A DNA stretch of 32,730 nt from Bacteroidota bacterium (GCA_016868395.1 VGGW01000008.1:1-32730); one strand, 5' to 3'; positions 14,945-24,592 are shown, counted from the first letter of the stretch. Translations and numbers: made by a program. Notes: generated by a model from the sequence alone, not told the origin.

Positions 14945-15733
14945 TTAGATATCGATTGTGCCAAGGAAAACAAAGCGGGCAGGGCCTTCTAAAAACACGT
15001 TTCGGAAGCTTGTTCCATCGAAATTAAAATTCACCTTCAAATTACCTCCCTTTACTTTGATTACCGAGTGTATTTTACCGCGCAATCCTTTTTTCTTGGC
15101 CATAGTCATTGCTACTGCTGTCACGCCGGTGCCACATGCAAATGTTTCATCTTCAACCCCTCTTTCAAAAGTTCTGACAAAATAATGATCACCAAGATCT
15201 TCAACAAAATTTACATTAATTCCTTCTGCTTTGTAGGTATCATTATTTCGAATAGTTTTTCCTTCATGATAAACATCCTTATTTTCTATGTCCTTTACTG
15301 AAAGAACATAATGGGGCGAGCCGGTATTCAGGACAAAGGCTTCACCATCAGTCAGGATACGGTTTACATCAATCATTTGAAGACTTACCCAGTTTCCGTT
15401 TTCTGAAATTTTGGCATAATGTGAACCATCAACTGCCAAAAAGGTAGTTTCACTGGATACGATTTCAAGATGTTTGGCAAATGCTGCTATGCAACGTCCA
15501 CCATTACCACACATACTGCCTGCTTTTCCATCCGCATTAAAATAAAGCATTTCAAAATCATAACCTTCCTTTAACTGAAGCACCATCAGTCCGTCTGCCC
15601 CGATACCGAAATGGCGATTGCATAGTTTTTTTATCGCATCGGGCTTATTTACCAAGGGAAATGATTGATTTCTGTTATCGATCAGGATAAAATCATTTCC
15701 TGCCCCTTCGTATTTATAGAAATTCAGATGCAT
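14945..15733 (-). CDS. dapF: Diaminopimelate epimerase
   Basis: DapF converts LL- to meso-diaminopimelate for lysine and peptidoglycan synthesis. From the ATG at 15733 the product is 262 residues, the usual length; the frame is open for 22 more codons upstream, but MHLNFYKYEGAGNDFILID is the normal family N-terminus. The two catalytic cysteines are in SMCGNGGRC (Cys75) and FACGTGVTAVA (Cys200), the thiol pair that works as base and acid. FGIGADGLM (42-50), FNADG and TGSPHYV are also family motifs. The gene reads toward the SNF2 gene and is divergent from the DegP-type protease gene. Confidence 0.95.
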   Translation of the reverse strand: MHLNFYKYEGAGNDFILIDNRNQSFPLVNKPDAIKKLCNRHFGIGADGLMVLQLKEGYDFEMLYFNADGKAGSMCGNGGRCIAAFAKHLEIVSSETTFLAVDGSHYAKISENGNWVSLQMIDVNRILTDGEAFVLNTGSPHYVLSVKDIENKDVYHEGKTIRNNDTYKAEGINVNFVEDLGDHYFVRTFERGVEDETFACGTGVTAVAMTMAKKKGLRGKIHSVIKVKGGNLKVNFNFDGTSFRNVFLEGPARFVFLGTIDI

Positions 15734-15920
15734 AATTAAATTGTAAAGAGAGCCTGAATGATTAAATAATTCTGTCCTTTTGACTACAATATCAGCCAAA
15801 TTTCGGGAAATAAATCGGAAATGTTTTATGAATAGCTTCAGAAATAAAACCTGATTTAATCTTTAACATTTTTTAACATAAAAAGGATAATCATTTTCAT
15901 GATTTGTCTTGAAGTGGTAT

Positions 15921-15928
15921 TAATTTTG
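15921..15928 (+). promoter_or_regulatory. degP-type gene promoter -7 box
   Basis: TAATTTTG matches TAnnTTTG exactly, about 32 bp before the protease start codon. The nearest TTTG (15903-15906) is too close to be a good -33 element. Confidence 0.45.
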
Positions 15929-15959
15929 AGGAGGATTAATATTAAATGAAAATACTACT

Positions 15960-17474
15960 ATGGAAAATATGAAAAAGATAGGTGTTACTTTTTTAGCGGC
16001 ATGCCTGGGTGGGGCTGTTGCCATCGGATCATACAAGTTTTTAGAAAGCAGGTATGGAAACAAATTGTCTTTTGAAGATAAGCAGAAGGTATATTTTACA
16101 AACAATCCCGGAGGAGTTGTCAATTCCTCTTCCGGATCTTTGGATTTTACGGAGGCGGCTGCGACAGTAACTCCTGCAGTTGTGCATATAAAAACAACCT
16201 ATAACGTCAATGCCAATCGGGGTTATCAGGGGCGAGATCAAATGCAGGATATGTTTGAGGAATTTTTTGGTGGTCGTCGTCGTCAGCAGGGTCCTGCACA
16301 AGGATCTGGTTCCGGTGTGATTATTTCTGATGATGGATACATTGTAACGAATAATCACGTGGTAGACAATGCGGATAAAATAGATGTGGTTTTGCCTGAT
16401 AAGCGTTCACTTGAAGCCAAGGTTATCGGACGTGATGCAAATACTGATTTGGCCTTGCTTAAAATAGAGGGATCAGGTTTTCCTATCGTCAAACTAGGAA
16501 ATTCTGATGATGTTCGTGTGGGGGAATGGGTTCTGGCAGTTGGATATCCATTTGCTTTGAATACAACTGTAACTGCTGGGATTGTAAGTGCTAAAGGAAG
16601 GCAGATAGGAATTTTGGATCAGGGGATCGAATCACGTGAGGAGGGTGAGCCACAAGCCAGAACAGCTATTGAATCTTTCATTCAAACTGATGCCGCAATT
16701 AATCGTGGAAATAGTGGTGGAGCACTAGTAAATACCAAAGGTGAATTAATTGGAGTAAATGCCGCAATTGCCTCGCAAAGCGGAAGTTATGAAGGATATG
16801 GTTTTGCAATTCCGATTAATCTTGCAAAGAAAGTATTAAATGATTTTAAAGAATTTGGGTCTGTTAGAAGAGGATACATTGGGATTAACTTTACCGGCCT
16901 GGATGCGGAACAATCAAAACGTTTGGGAGTTGATGAGATAAATGGTTTGTACGTCAATGAAGTTTTACCGGGTGGTGGTGCTGCTCAGGCTGGTTTAAAA
17001 GAAGGAGATATCATTACAAAAGTTGATGAAAAACAAATTATTTACCCTTCTGATCTTCAGGAACGTATAGGCCGATTGGGCCCAGGTGATAAAGTTTCAC
17101 TTTCCTACTTGAGAGATGGCAAGACTTTAACTTCCAACGTAACCCTTAAAGGTGAAGAGTCCATTAAGACTGCAAGAAGTTCATCAAGTGTGGTAACGAA
17201 AAACATTGGGGCAAGCTTTGCACCTGTATCAGAAAGTATTAAGAAAAAGTACAAAATAAATTCCGGGGTTATCGTGACTAATGTTAAAGCGGGTGGTTTT
17301 TTCGATCAGCTTGATCTCGTTCAGGGTACGATTATAACCTCAATAAACGGGGAAGCCATTAATAAACCAGAGGACATTGAACGTGCCATTACTGCCGGTA
17401 GAAATAACATGGCAACTGTAAATGCGATTAGTCCCGATGGAATGCAAATCAGATATCAATTTCAAGTGAGATAA
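15960..17474 (+). CDS. degP: DegP/DegQ (HtrA) family periplasmic serine protease
   Basis: HtrA proteases degrade or hold misfolded envelope proteins in the periplasm. The 504-residue protein has an N-terminal signal or anchor segment (IGVTFLAACLGGAVAIGSYK, residues 7-26), a trypsin-like domain with an intact triad (His133 in TNNHVVDNAD, Asp163 in NTDLALLKI, Ser252 in NRGNSGGALVN), a first PDZ domain (about 304-398, RRGYIGINF then GLYVNEVLPGGGAAQAGLKE) and a second PDZ (about 415-500, NSGVIVTNVKAGGFFDQLDL). The loop between the anchor and the catalytic core is rich in Gly, Arg and Gln. ATGs at 15960 and 15969 are both possible. An eight-codon ORF (15946-15972) overlaps the start and may be incidental. 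It is monocistronic, ending in a strong terminator. Confidence 0.95.
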   Translation: MENMKKIGVTFLAACLGGAVAIGSYKFLESRYGNKLSFEDKQKVYFTNNPGGVVNSSSGSLDFTEAAATVTPAVVHIKTTYNVNANRGYQGRDQMQDMFEEFFGGRRRQQGPAQGSGSGVIISDDGYIVTNNHVVDNADKIDVVLPDKRSLEAKVIGRDANTDLALLKIEGSGFPIVKLGNSDDVRVGEWVLAVGYPFALNTTVTAGIVSAKGRQIGILDQGIESREEGEPQARTAIESFIQTDAAINRGNSGGALVNTKGELIGVNAAIASQSGSYEGYGFAIPINLAKKVLNDFKEFGSVRRGYIGINFTGLDAEQSKRLGVDEINGLYVNEVLPGGGAAQAGLKEGDIITKVDEKQIIYPSDLQERIGRLGPGDKVSLSYLRDGKTLTSNVTLKGEESIKTARSSSSVVTKNIGASFAPVSESIKKKYKINSGVIVTNVKAGGFFDQLDLVQGTIITSINGEAINKPEDIERAITAGRNNMATVNAISPDGMQIRYQFQVR

Positions 17475-17514
17475 GTTTTTTGCAAGCAGATTGGATTATG
17501 GTTTTTAATCAATT

Positions 17515-17554
17515 AAAAAGTCCTTGTCAATAACCATTGACAAGGACTTTTTTT
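17515..17554 (+). terminator. Terminator after the DegP-type gene
   Basis: A 16-bp perfect stem, AAAAAGTCCTTGTCAA (17515-17530) with its complement at 17537-17552, has a six-base loop and a run of Ts. Confidence 0.92.
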
Positions 17555-17627
17555 AAGCTTTAACATTCCGAAGATCGATTTTACCAATCCTAAGGACTTA
17601 AGTTTGAATAGAATATTAAATGTAAAC

Positions 17628-17648
17628 CAGTCTTCAGTCTTCAGTTTT
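17628..17648. repeat. CAGTCTT short tandem repeat
   Basis: Three tandem 7-mers, CAGTCTT, CAGTCTT and CAGTTTT, lie upstream of the sdh promoter. No function is evident. Confidence 0.55.
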
Positions 17649-17753
17649 TGAACAAGAGCAACAAGAATATGGGGCGAAAATTTAGATTGTTTCTAAATAG
17701 ATAAAATTAGTAGTTCACAGCTTTGGATTTGCGTGATTTTTGGCATAATGTGA

Positions 17754-17761
17754 TAATTTTG
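17754..17761 (+). promoter_or_regulatory. sdhCAB promoter
   Basis: TAATTTTG matches TAnnTTTG exactly, with TTTG at 17728-17731 lying 22 nt upstream as a candidate -33 element. The predicted start is near 17766, about 30 bp before sdhC. Confidence 0.55.
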
Positions 17762-17796
17762 TTTCTTGAATAAATAAAAAAAATTAGAACAAGGTA

Positions 17797-18579
17797 ATGA
17801 GCAATTTCGCAAAAACGTTCTCATCATCATTGGGAAAAAAGTTGGTAATGGCTTTAACGGGCTTATTCCTGTGTACTTTCCTGATCGTGCATTTAATTGG
17901 GAACCTACAGTTGTTTAAAGATGATTCTGGGCAGGCTTTTAATGCCTATGCTTATTTCATGACACATTTTACACCTATTAAGGTGGTTTCATATTTGTTG
18001 TACTCCTCAATTATTATCCATGCAGTTTATGCATTAATCATAAGTGCTGGTAATAAAAAGGCACGGCCAATTGGATATGCAGTTCAGGTAGGTAATCAAA
18101 ACAGTCCTTGGACCTCAAGGAATATGGGAATTCTGGGCACCATTTTACTGGTTTTCATCGTGGTTCACATGGGTGATTTTTGGTGGAAATACCACAATGC
18201 AGAGTTGCCTTATGCTAAATATGAGATTAGTCTCGATAATCCGAATGATATTCGGGTTTCAGAACTAGCATATGATGCCAATCTGTTGGTTCATTCGGAG
18301 GTAACTGATTTACAGGCCCGAATAAGGATTGTTATTTCTAAGGATCTTTACAAGATTGTCAACAATTCCTTTCAGACTTGGTGGTATGTGGTACTATACC
18401 TAATCTCAATGGCAGCTTTATCTTTCCATCTCATTCATGGTTTCAGGAGTGCTTTTCAAACCATTGGTTGGGATAATAGCAGGTTTTTACCACTGGTAAG
18501 ATTTATTGGTATATGGGTATTTGGAGTTCTAGTACCACTCGCTTTCGCTGCTATGCCATTATATTTTTTCTTTAAATAG
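17797..18579 (+). CDS. sdhC: Succinate dehydrogenase cytochrome b subunit (b558 type)
   Basis: This is the membrane anchor of complex II, which passes electrons from the FeS subunit through haem b to menaquinone. The 260-residue protein has five predicted helices in the single-anchor arrangement, so no SdhD is needed. Histidines suited to bind two haems are in LIVHLIGNLQ, IIIHAVYAL, VVHMGDFWW and FHLIHGFRSAFQT. Between helices 3 and 4 there is a polar stretch at about residues 140-190 (ELPYAKYEISLDNP to VISKDLYKI), making it longer than compact members of the family. It starts the sdhC-sdhA-sdhB unit. Confidence 0.95.
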   Translation: MSNFAKTFSSSLGKKLVMALTGLFLCTFLIVHLIGNLQLFKDDSGQAFNAYAYFMTHFTPIKVVSYLLYSSIIIHAVYALIISAGNKKARPIGYAVQVGNQNSPWTSRNMGILGTILLVFIVVHMGDFWWKYHNAELPYAKYEISLDNPNDIRVSELAYDANLLVHSEVTDLQARIRIVISKDLYKIVNNSFQTWWYVVLYLISMAALSFHLIHGFRSAFQTIGWDNSRFLPLVRFIGIWVFGVLVPLAFAAMPLYFFFK

Positions 18580-18623
18580 ATTACACAATACCCCTTAAAT
18601 CGGGATTAAAATAAATTTCTGAG

Positions 18624-20558
18624 ATGAAATTAGATGCAAAAATACCTGAAGGCCCTCTTGCTGAAAAATGGTCTAAACATAAATTCAACCTGAAGTTGGT
18701 GAATCCGGCCAATAAAAGGAAATACACAGTTATAGTAGTCGGAACGGGTTTAGCAGGCGCTTCCGCGGCTGCATCGCTTGCTGCACTGGGTTATAATGTA
18801 AAAGCTTTTTGTTATCAGGATAGTCCGCGACGAGCTCATTCCATTGCGGCTCAGGGAGGTATTAATGCTGCGAAAAACTATCAGAATGATGGCGACAGTG
18901 TGTATCGTCTATTTTATGATACAATTAAGGGCGGTGATTACCGTGCCAGGGAGGCTAATGTATACCGTCTTGCTGAAGTTTCGGTGAACATCATTGATCA
19001 ATGTGTTGCACAGGGTGTTCCTTTTGCCAGGGAGTATGGGGGGTTATTAGACAATCGTTCCTTTGGGGGTTCTCAAGTTTCCAGAACATTTTATGCCAGG
19101 GGTCAAACAGGACAACAATTATTGCTTGGAGCATATTCTGCATTAAATCGTCAGATCAACCTGGGTAAAGTGAAGATGTTCACTCGACATGAGATGATGG
19201 ATGTTGTAACTGTTGAAGGCGAAGCTAAGGGAATAGTAACGCGTGATTTAGTTTCTGGTCAAATTGAAACGCATGCAGCACATGCAGTTCTTTTATGTAC
19301 AGGTGGATATGGTAACGTTTTTTACCTTTCAACCAATGCCATGGGATGTAATGTAACTGCAGCATGGAAAGCACATAAGCGTGGCGCATTCTTTGCAAAT
19401 CCATGTTTCACACAGATTCACCCAACATGTATTCCGGTAACCGGAGATCATCAGTCGAAATTAACTCTTATGTCTGAGTCATTACGAAATGACGGTAGAG
19501 TATGGGCACCAATGACTGCGGAGATTGCCCAAAAGCTTAGAAATGGTGAATTGCAGGCGAGCGATTTGAAAGAAGAAGATCGTGATTATTTCCTGGAACG
19601 TAAATATCCTGCTTTTGGTAATTTGGTTCCGCGGGATGTTGCTTCTCGTAATGCCAAAGAAATTGTTGATGAAGGTCGAGGTGTGGGTTCTTCCGGTATT
19701 GCAGTTTACCTTGATTTTGCCGAAGCGATAGGACGTTTAGGTGAAGATGCAGTCAGGGCAAGATATGGGAATTTGTTTGATATGTATCAGCAAATAACAG
19801 ATGAAAATCCATACAAACAACCGATGCGAATATATCCTGCTGTTCATTATACTATGGGTGGACTTTGGGTAGATTATAATCTGCAGACTACGGTTAAGGG
19901 ACTTTATTGTCTGGGTGAGGCAAATTTCTCTGATCACGGAGCAAACCGTTTGGGTGCCTCTGCATTGATGCAGGGACTTGCAGATGGATACTTTGTTATT
20001 CCATATACTTTAGGAGATTATTTAGCTACCATCGGTCCGAGTCCGGTTGATACCAAGAATCCTGCATTTGAAGAAGCCAAGAAAAATGTAGTGGATAGGG
20101 TCAATCAGTTGCTAGCCTTAAAAGGAACTAAAACGGTAACCGAATATCATCGTGAACTTGGTCATATCATGTGGGAGTATTGTGGAATGGCTCGGACAGA
20201 AGAAGGTTTGATTAAAGCAAAAGCGATGATTCGTGAACTTCGAGCTGATTTTTGGGAAAATGCCAGGGTATCAGGCTCAGCTAATGAGTTCAATCAGAGC
20301 CTTGAAAATGCGGGTAGAGTGGCTGATTTCCTTGAATTAGGTGAATTAATGATTGATGATGCATTGAACAGGAAGGAATCATGTGGGGGGCATTTTCGTT
20401 TGGAAAGCCAGACCGAAGAAGGTGAGGCATTGCGTGATGACAATCATTATGCCTATGCTGCAGCATGGGAATACCAAGGCGATAATCAGCCCGAAGTCTT
20501 ACATAAGGAAGAGCTGATTTTTGAGAATGTTAAATTATCGCAGAGAAGTTATAAATAA
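18624..20558 (+). CDS. sdhA: Succinate dehydrogenase / fumarate reductase flavoprotein subunit
   Basis: SdhA oxidises succinate to fumarate at a covalently bound FAD on the cytoplasmic face of complex II. The 644-residue product has the FAD-binding [10 protein letters not shown] (40-49), the flavinylation segment [14 protein letters not shown] with the FAD-linking His72, [18 protein letters not shown], the catalytic-loop [41 protein letters not shown] and the substrate-site [11 protein letters not shown], followed by [20 protein letters not shown]. The SdhA capping-domain and C-terminal domain appear complete. It starts 44 bp after sdhC. The following 139-bp gap before sdhB is unusually long for the operon and contains a repeat. 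Confidence 0.97.
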   Translation: MKLDAKIPEGPLAEKWSKHKFNLKLVNPANKRKYTVIVVGTGLAGASAAASLAALGYNVKAFCYQDSPRRAHSIAAQGGINAAKNYQNDGDSVYRLFYDTIKGGDYRAREANVYRLAEVSVNIIDQCVAQGVPFAREYGGLLDNRSFGGSQVSRTFYARGQTGQQLLLGAYSALNRQINLGKVKMFTRHEMMDVVTVEGEAKGIVTRDLVSGQIETHAAHAVLLCTGGYGNVFYLSTNAMGCNVTAAWKAHKRGAFFANPCFTQIHPTCIPVTGDHQSKLTLMSESLRNDGRVWAPMTAEIAQKLRNGELQASDLKEEDRDYFLERKYPAFGNLVPRDVASRNAKEIVDEGRGVGSSGIAVYLDFAEAIGRLGEDAVRARYGNLFDMYQQITDENPYKQPMRIYPAVHYTMGGLWVDYNLQTTVKGLYCLGEANFSDHGANRLGASALMQGLADGYFVIPYTLGDYLATIGPSPVDTKNPAFEEAKKNVVDRVNQLLALKGTKTVTEYHRELGHIMWEYCGMARTEEGLIKAKAMIRELRADFWENARVSGSANEFNQSLENAGRVADFLELGELMIDDALNRKESCGGHFRLESQTEEGEALRDDNHYAYAAAWEYQGDNQPEVLHKEELIFENVKLSQRSYK

Positions 20559-20576
20559 GACAGGAGATATCAGATC

Positions 20577-20691
20577 TGAGATTTGAGACAGGATAGTCTG
20601 GAATTTCAAATCAAACTCCACAATAAAAACCAAGATTGAGGCGGCGGGTAGAGCTAATTTTCATATCCAATGTTTCATATCTCAAATCTCA
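20577..20691. repeat. Inverted repeat pair between sdhA and sdhB
   Basis: TGAGATTTGAGA (20577-20588) has its perfect complement TCTCAAATCTCA at 20680-20691, with about 90 bp between. The 12-bp arms could form a long-loop stem in the sdhA-sdhB intergenic RNA. Units of this kind (TCTCAAATCTCA and similar) are, to my knowledge, frequent between genes in Sphingobacteriales, so this is most simply a relic of a small dispersed repeat. Confidence 0.55.
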
Positions 20692-20697
20692 ATAAAA

Positions 20698-21462
20698 ATG
20701 AGTAAAAATATGAATTTGACGTTAAAGGTTTGGCGTCAGAAAAATGCCGATACCAAAGGTAAGTTTGTTACTTATCAGGCTGATCACGTATCTCCTGATA
20801 TGTCATTTCTTGAAATGCTGGATGTTGTGAATGAAGATTTGACCAAAAAGGGTGATGATCCTATTCATTTTGATCATGACTGTCGTGAAGGTATCTGTGG
20901 ATCGTGCTCACTTCATATAAATGGTAGGCCGCATGGCCCGAAGCAAGGTATAACGACCTGCCAATTACACATGCGTTCTTTTAATGACAAAGATACAATC
21001 GTCATTGAACCCTGGCGAGCCGAAGCCTTTCCGGTGATTAAAGATCTTGCTGTTGATCGTAGTGCATTTGATCGTATTCAAACCGCAGGAGGTTTCATAT
21101 CAGTTAATACTGGCGGAGTTCCCGATGCCAATGCGATAGCAATTCCAAAGGTTGTTGCTGATGAGGCATTTAATTCTGCTACCTGCATTGGCTGTGGTGC
21201 CTGTGTAGCTGCCTGTAAAAATGCTTCAGCCATGTTGTTCGTTTCAGCTAAAGTTTCTCAATTGGCCTTACTCCCACAGGGACAGCCCGAGCGATATCGC
21301 AGAGTTCAGGCCATGGTTGCCCAAATGGATGCAGAAGGATTTGGAAGTTGTACGAATACCGGAGCCTGTGAAGCTGAATGCCCTAAAGAAATTTCAATCA
21401 CCAACATTGCAAGAATGAACCGTGATTATTTCACTGCCAAATTAATAAAGCAGGAAGAATAA
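20698..21462 (+). CDS. sdhB: Succinate dehydrogenase / fumarate reductase iron-sulfur subunit
   Basis: SdhB carries electrons from FAD to the membrane anchor. The 254-residue protein has the cysteines for three clusters: [2Fe-2S] at Cys62, 67, 70 and 88 (CREGICGSC and GITTCQLH), and the ferredoxin-like C-terminal domain with Cys163, 166, 169 and 173 ([11 protein letters not shown]) and Cys218, 224 and 228 ([15 protein letters not shown]) for [4Fe-4S] and [3Fe-4S]. It is of the type paired with b558 anchors. It follows sdhA after a 139-bp repeat-bearing gap and is followed by a terminator, completing the operon. Confidence 0.97.
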   Translation: MSKNMNLTLKVWRQKNADTKGKFVTYQADHVSPDMSFLEMLDVVNEDLTKKGDDPIHFDHDCREGICGSCSLHINGRPHGPKQGITTCQLHMRSFNDKDTIVIEPWRAEAFPVIKDLAVDRSAFDRIQTAGGFISVNTGGVPDANAIAIPKVVADEAFNSATCIGCGACVAACKNASAMLFVSAKVSQLALLPQGQPERYRRVQAMVAQMDAEGFGSCTNTGACEAECPKEISITNIARMNRDYFTAKLIKQEE

Positions 21463-21489
21463 TAAATATAATTTGAATCATTCCAACTG

Positions 21490-21522
21490 AAGCTCAAATG
21501 CGATTTCGTGTTTGAGCTTTTT
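21490..21522 (+). terminator. Terminator of sdhCAB
   Basis: AAGCTCAAA (21490-21498) pairs with TTTGAGCTT (21511-21519). The 12-base loop contains an inner CGA-TT-TCG pairing, and Ts follow to 21522. Confidence 0.75.
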
Positions 21523-21906
21523 ACATTTAATACTTTCTTTATTCAATTAGGATGACAGAACGAATGTGAAGCAAAGTAAAGACTTAAAGTTCATCAGTTT
21601 TTTTCTTTGCCTAGATCATGAGATCCACCACAATGGTATTTCTTAATCTTACTTATGTGGAAGCTGGTTAAATGTTAATATTTAACTAGATAGATATTTA
21701 ACCCCATTAATTGGTTTTTCTAATGCTTTAGGGTAAACATAGCCAATAGATGGAAGGGTAGCTTCAGGGCTATCTATGTCTAAAAGGTAACTTATAAACT
21801 ATAAAATTCATGTTTCTTTATGGTTTTTTAAAGACTATTTCGAGCTCTTCTCAAATTGTCATTTATTTTTTGTTAAACATGGCTCCTTGGCTCATTTTTT
21901 ATTTAA
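21523..21906. other. Intergenic segment, no gene seen
   Basis: This A+T-rich stretch lies between the sdh terminator and repeat copy C. ATAGCC near 21741 can pair with GGCTAT near 21768, a weak structure. I see no convincing ORF or RNA gene. Confidence 0.5.
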
Positions 21907-22327
21907 CCTCAGTTCGATATTAGAAATTATCCCTTTGATGGATCTCCTATTGCTCCGGACACCTATGATTTGATTTTGGAAAGCAATACCTGCGTATTAT
22001 CGCTTCGTTTAGCCCTTTCCTCCGGAGTATTTCCGGCAAGAAATGGTACCTAATCTCGAATGCCCCATCGCCGGAAGATACCTCCTTCGGCAAGGTTTAG
22101 TTTACCTAAAGTTGTGTTTCATCGGTACGGGCAGTCCGCTAATAGAAGCACAAACCCGGGTGGCAGCGCTATCTTTTTTGCCTTACTGAATCTTAGGATA
22201 AGGATTCCATTTCCCGCAAAAAATAGGGCAGAACACGGGAATGGAACAGGTTAAGAGCAACAGACCCTTCTTTCCAAAATCTGATAAAAATAATCAGGCT
22301 CCGGCAAGAGCTTACATCGATCTTAGG
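21907..22327 (+). mobile_element. MITE-like element, copy C (complete, 421 bp)
   Basis: Aligns end to end with the reverse complement of copy B: shared blocks include GATGGATCTCCTATTGCTCC, TTTCCTCCGGAGTATTTCCG, GCCGGAAGATACCTCC and CACAAACCCGGGTGGCAGC. Terminal inverted repeats are CCTCAGTTCGAT at the left and, read inward from the right, CCTAAGATCGAT. TTAA borders both ends, but the wider flanks (TTTATTTAA and TTAAATAGT) are not a direct repeat, so any target duplication has decayed or differs. It lacks the roughly 30-bp subterminal segment seen in copies A and B and has an insertion near 22240. Short frames inside are not conserved as coding. Confidence 0.83.
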
Positions 22328-22486
22328 TTAAATAGTATTTTGATAACTGTGGTTATTCAAGCGCAGTGCTTGCTTTTAAAACCGAAATTTTCAACCGCCC
22401 AATTTTGTTCGAAAATGATCAAAATTAATGCCTTACCAAATTGGAAAGATAAAGACCCGGCCTCATTTAGCTGAGTTGAATGGCCA

Positions 22487-22663
22487 TTATTTAAAAATTG
22501 TGCAAACCAAGTGCTTGATTGGTGGTACTCGAAGTTTCAATCCGGCATTTTGCTTTTCCAAAAGAATTTCCTGATCAAGATTTGTGAGTAATAATCCGAT
22601 CAGAAGAAATAAAGGAACAAGTAGCATGATGAATGGAGATGCGCAGTTGGTTAGCTTTTTCAT
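22487..22663 (-). CDS. Possible small membrane or secreted peptide
   Basis: A 58-codon ORF starts MKKLTNCASPF and has one strongly hydrophobic segment at about residues 11-27 (FIMLLVPLFLLIGLLLT), then a charged and basic tail. Lysines directly after the start and a single helix suit a small inner-membrane peptide or an uncleaved signal. It lies divergent from the histidine kinase gene and downstream of nothing on its strand. I recognise no family. The lack of a clear -7 box on this strand and the neighbouring repeat make it tentative. Confidence 0.4.
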   Translation of the reverse strand: MKKLTNCASPFIMLLVPLFLLIGLLLTNLDQEILLEKQNAGLKLRVPPIKHLVCTIFK

Positions 22664-22829
22664 ATTTTTCTTTTTTGATGAAACAAATAAAAACTTTAAT
22701 CATAGTTTCTGGAAATCTATTAGACTAACGAGCGTTTTTTAAAGACCAACGGTATATTTAACTAATCTTGAGATTAATAGTTAATTATTGTTTGTTGGCA
22801 GATTGATTATGGCAGTTGGTCGATACTGA

Positions 22830-22837
22830 TAATTTTG
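22830..22837 (+). promoter_or_regulatory. Kinase gene promoter -7 box
   Basis: TAATTTTG matches TAnnTTTG exactly and lies inside the 5' extension of the kinase frame. It would start transcription near 22842, which supports the ATG at 22864 over the upstream TTG at 22816. Confidence 0.45.
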
Positions 22838-22863
22838 AATCATCAGAAAAGGTATTTTTGAAT

Positions 22864-23874
22864 ATGAGTAAATCATCGCGGGTTCTGTTTCATGTCTTTG
22901 TTTGGATTGCAATAATCCTGCTTTTTATGTTCTTGGTTGGTAATGGGAAACTGGAATACAAGACCGTAGTTGTAATTGTTTACTTCGGACTAATAAACAT
23001 TGTTATTTTCTATGCCAATTATCTCTTTATTCTACCTACATTTTTGAATCGTAAAAAGTATGGATGGTGTGCCCTGATTATGATTGCTTTGGTACTTATT
23101 TCATCTTTTATTAAATGTGGGTTGGCCTATTACTACTATGATTTAATAATAATAAGAGATCCCGGAAAATATGTCATGACCTTTTGGGATTATTTTATGA
23201 GCACTGTTCTAATTGGCAGTCTGTTCATTTTTCTGAGTACTGTCCTAAAATTTGTTAGCGATTGGTTTTTAAATGAAAAAATTAAGACCAAGCTTGAAAA
23301 TGAGAAACTATTTGCCGAACTGGCCTTTTTAAAATCTCAAATTAACCCGCATTTTTTGTTCAATTCACTAAACAATATTTACTCACTTGCCTACCAGAAG
23401 TCTGATAAAACACCTGAAGCCATATTAAAACTCTCCGAGATCATGAGATATATGCTTAATGAAAGCAATGAGGATAAAGTCTCGCTTGCAGATGAAATAA
23501 GATACCTTGGGAACTACATAGAGCTACAGAAATTAAGATTTAAGGATGAGAGCTACATTAGTTTTTTAATTACAGGGGAAATCAAGGACCAAAAAATTAC
23601 ACCACTTATCCTTATTTCCTTTGTCGAAAATGCTTTTAAGCATGGAATAGCTACTGATAAGCAGGCACCCATTAATATTTTTTTGAATATAGAGCCGGAA
23701 AGGATTTTCTTTAAAACCACTAATAAAAAGAATAATCAGAATAAGGATGAAGCCGGTGGAATTGGTTTACAAAATGTACAGAGGAGGTTAGAATTATTGT
23801 ATAAAGACAATTTTGTTTTTAATATTGAGGATAAGAATGAGATGTATAATTGCGAATTAGGTCTAAATTTGTAG
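22864..23874 (+). CDS. LytS/YehU-type sensor histidine kinase
   Basis: A 336-residue membrane sensor kinase. Four hydrophobic helices occupy roughly residues 8-135 without a recognised extracellular sensor domain. Then comes a short coiled segment (KTKLENEKLFAELAFLKSQI) and the LytS-type phosphoacceptor block INPHFLFNSLNNIYSLA, in which the His is the phosphorylation site. The ATPase domain has SFVENAFKHGI (N box) and GGIGLQNVQRRLELL (G box). The frame extends upstream to a TTG at 22816, but a promoter box there favours the ATG at 22864. It overlaps no gene and ends one base before its cognate regulator's ATG, so the pair is surely co-expressed. Confidence 0.92.
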   Translation: MSKSSRVLFHVFVWIAIILLFMFLVGNGKLEYKTVVVIVYFGLINIVIFYANYLFILPTFLNRKKYGWCALIMIALVLISSFIKCGLAYYYYDLIIIRDPGKYVMTFWDYFMSTVLIGSLFIFLSTVLKFVSDWFLNEKIKTKLENEKLFAELAFLKSQINPHFLFNSLNNIYSLAYQKSDKTPEAILKLSEIMRYMLNESNEDKVSLADEIRYLGNYIELQKLRFKDESYISFLITGEIKDQKITPLILISFVENAFKHGIATDKQAPINIFLNIEPERIFFKTTNKKNNQNKDEAGGIGLQNVQRRLELLYKDNFVFNIEDKNEMYNCELGLNL

Positions 23875-23875
23875 C

Positions 23876-24592
23876 ATGATACGTTGTTTGGTGTTAGATG
23901 ATGAGCCCTTGGCTTTAGATATTTTGGAGGATTACATCAAAAAGGTTCCATTTCTGATTTTAGTAAAAACAACAACCAGTGCATTTGAAGGTCTATCTTT
24001 GGTTCAGAGCGGTACCATAGATCTTGTATTTTTGGATGTTCAGATGCCTGAACTTACAGGAATTCAGTTCTTAAAAATTATTAAAGGAAAGTGTGAGGTC
24101 ATCCTTACCACTGCGTATTCACAGTATGCTCTTGATGGTTACGATCTTGATGTTGTGGATTATTTGCTTAAACCTATTGCATTTGATCGTTTTTATAAAG
24201 CGGCGCAAAAGGTTCTTCAGAATAAGGGGATCAATCAAACTTCAATCGCGGAATTACCTGCTATTCAACAAAACAATCACGATTTTATTTTTGTAAAAAC
24301 TGAACATAAAATTCAGAAAATATACCTTGATGATATCTTATATATTGAGGGCTTAAAGGATTACATCTCAATTTTTACAAAAACAGAAAGAATAATTACC
24401 TTACAGAATATGAAGAAAATGGAGGACTCCTTGCCCTCCAAGTCATTTGTAAGAGTTCATAAGTCCTACATTATTGCTCTGGGTAAGATTGAAAGTATTG
24501 AACGAAGCAGAATTTTTATTAGTGATAAGACTATACCCATTGGCGATACCTACCGCGATTATTTTTTTAGATTAATAGAAAATAAAATATAA
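23876..24592 (+). CDS. LytTR-family response regulator
   Basis: The 238-residue protein has an N-terminal receiver domain (1-120) with the acidic pair DDE near the start, the phosphoacceptor Asp54 in LVFLDVQMPELTG, the TTAYSQYA switch segment and Lys99 in DYLLKPI. The C-terminal LytTR DNA-binding domain (about 140-238) shows FIFVKTEHKIQKIYLDDILY, EGLKDYISIFT and SFVRVHKSYIIAL. It is the output partner of the kinase directly upstream. Targets cannot be predicted; such pairs often act on adjacent genes, but here the next gene is convergent. Confidence 0.94.
   Translation: MIRCLVLDDEPLALDILEDYIKKVPFLILVKTTTSAFEGLSLVQSGTIDLVFLDVQMPELTGIQFLKIIKGKCEVILTTAYSQYALDGYDLDVVDYLLKPIAFDRFYKAAQKVLQNKGINQTSIAELPAIQQNNHDFIFVKTEHKIQKIYLDDILYIEGLKDYISIFTKTERIITLQNMKKMEDSLPSKSFVRVHKSYIIALGKIESIERSRIFISDKTIPIGDTYRDYFFRLIENKI

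Noticed and set aside
15734-15799. 22-residue N-terminal extension of DapF
   Set aside because: The family N-terminus begins at the internal Met (MHLNFYKYEG) and upstream residues show no conservation pattern.
22060-22474. ORFs of 64 and 77 codons in and after repeat copy C
   Set aside because: They lie in the repeat or its flank, are not kept in frame in copy B, and have no protein-like composition.
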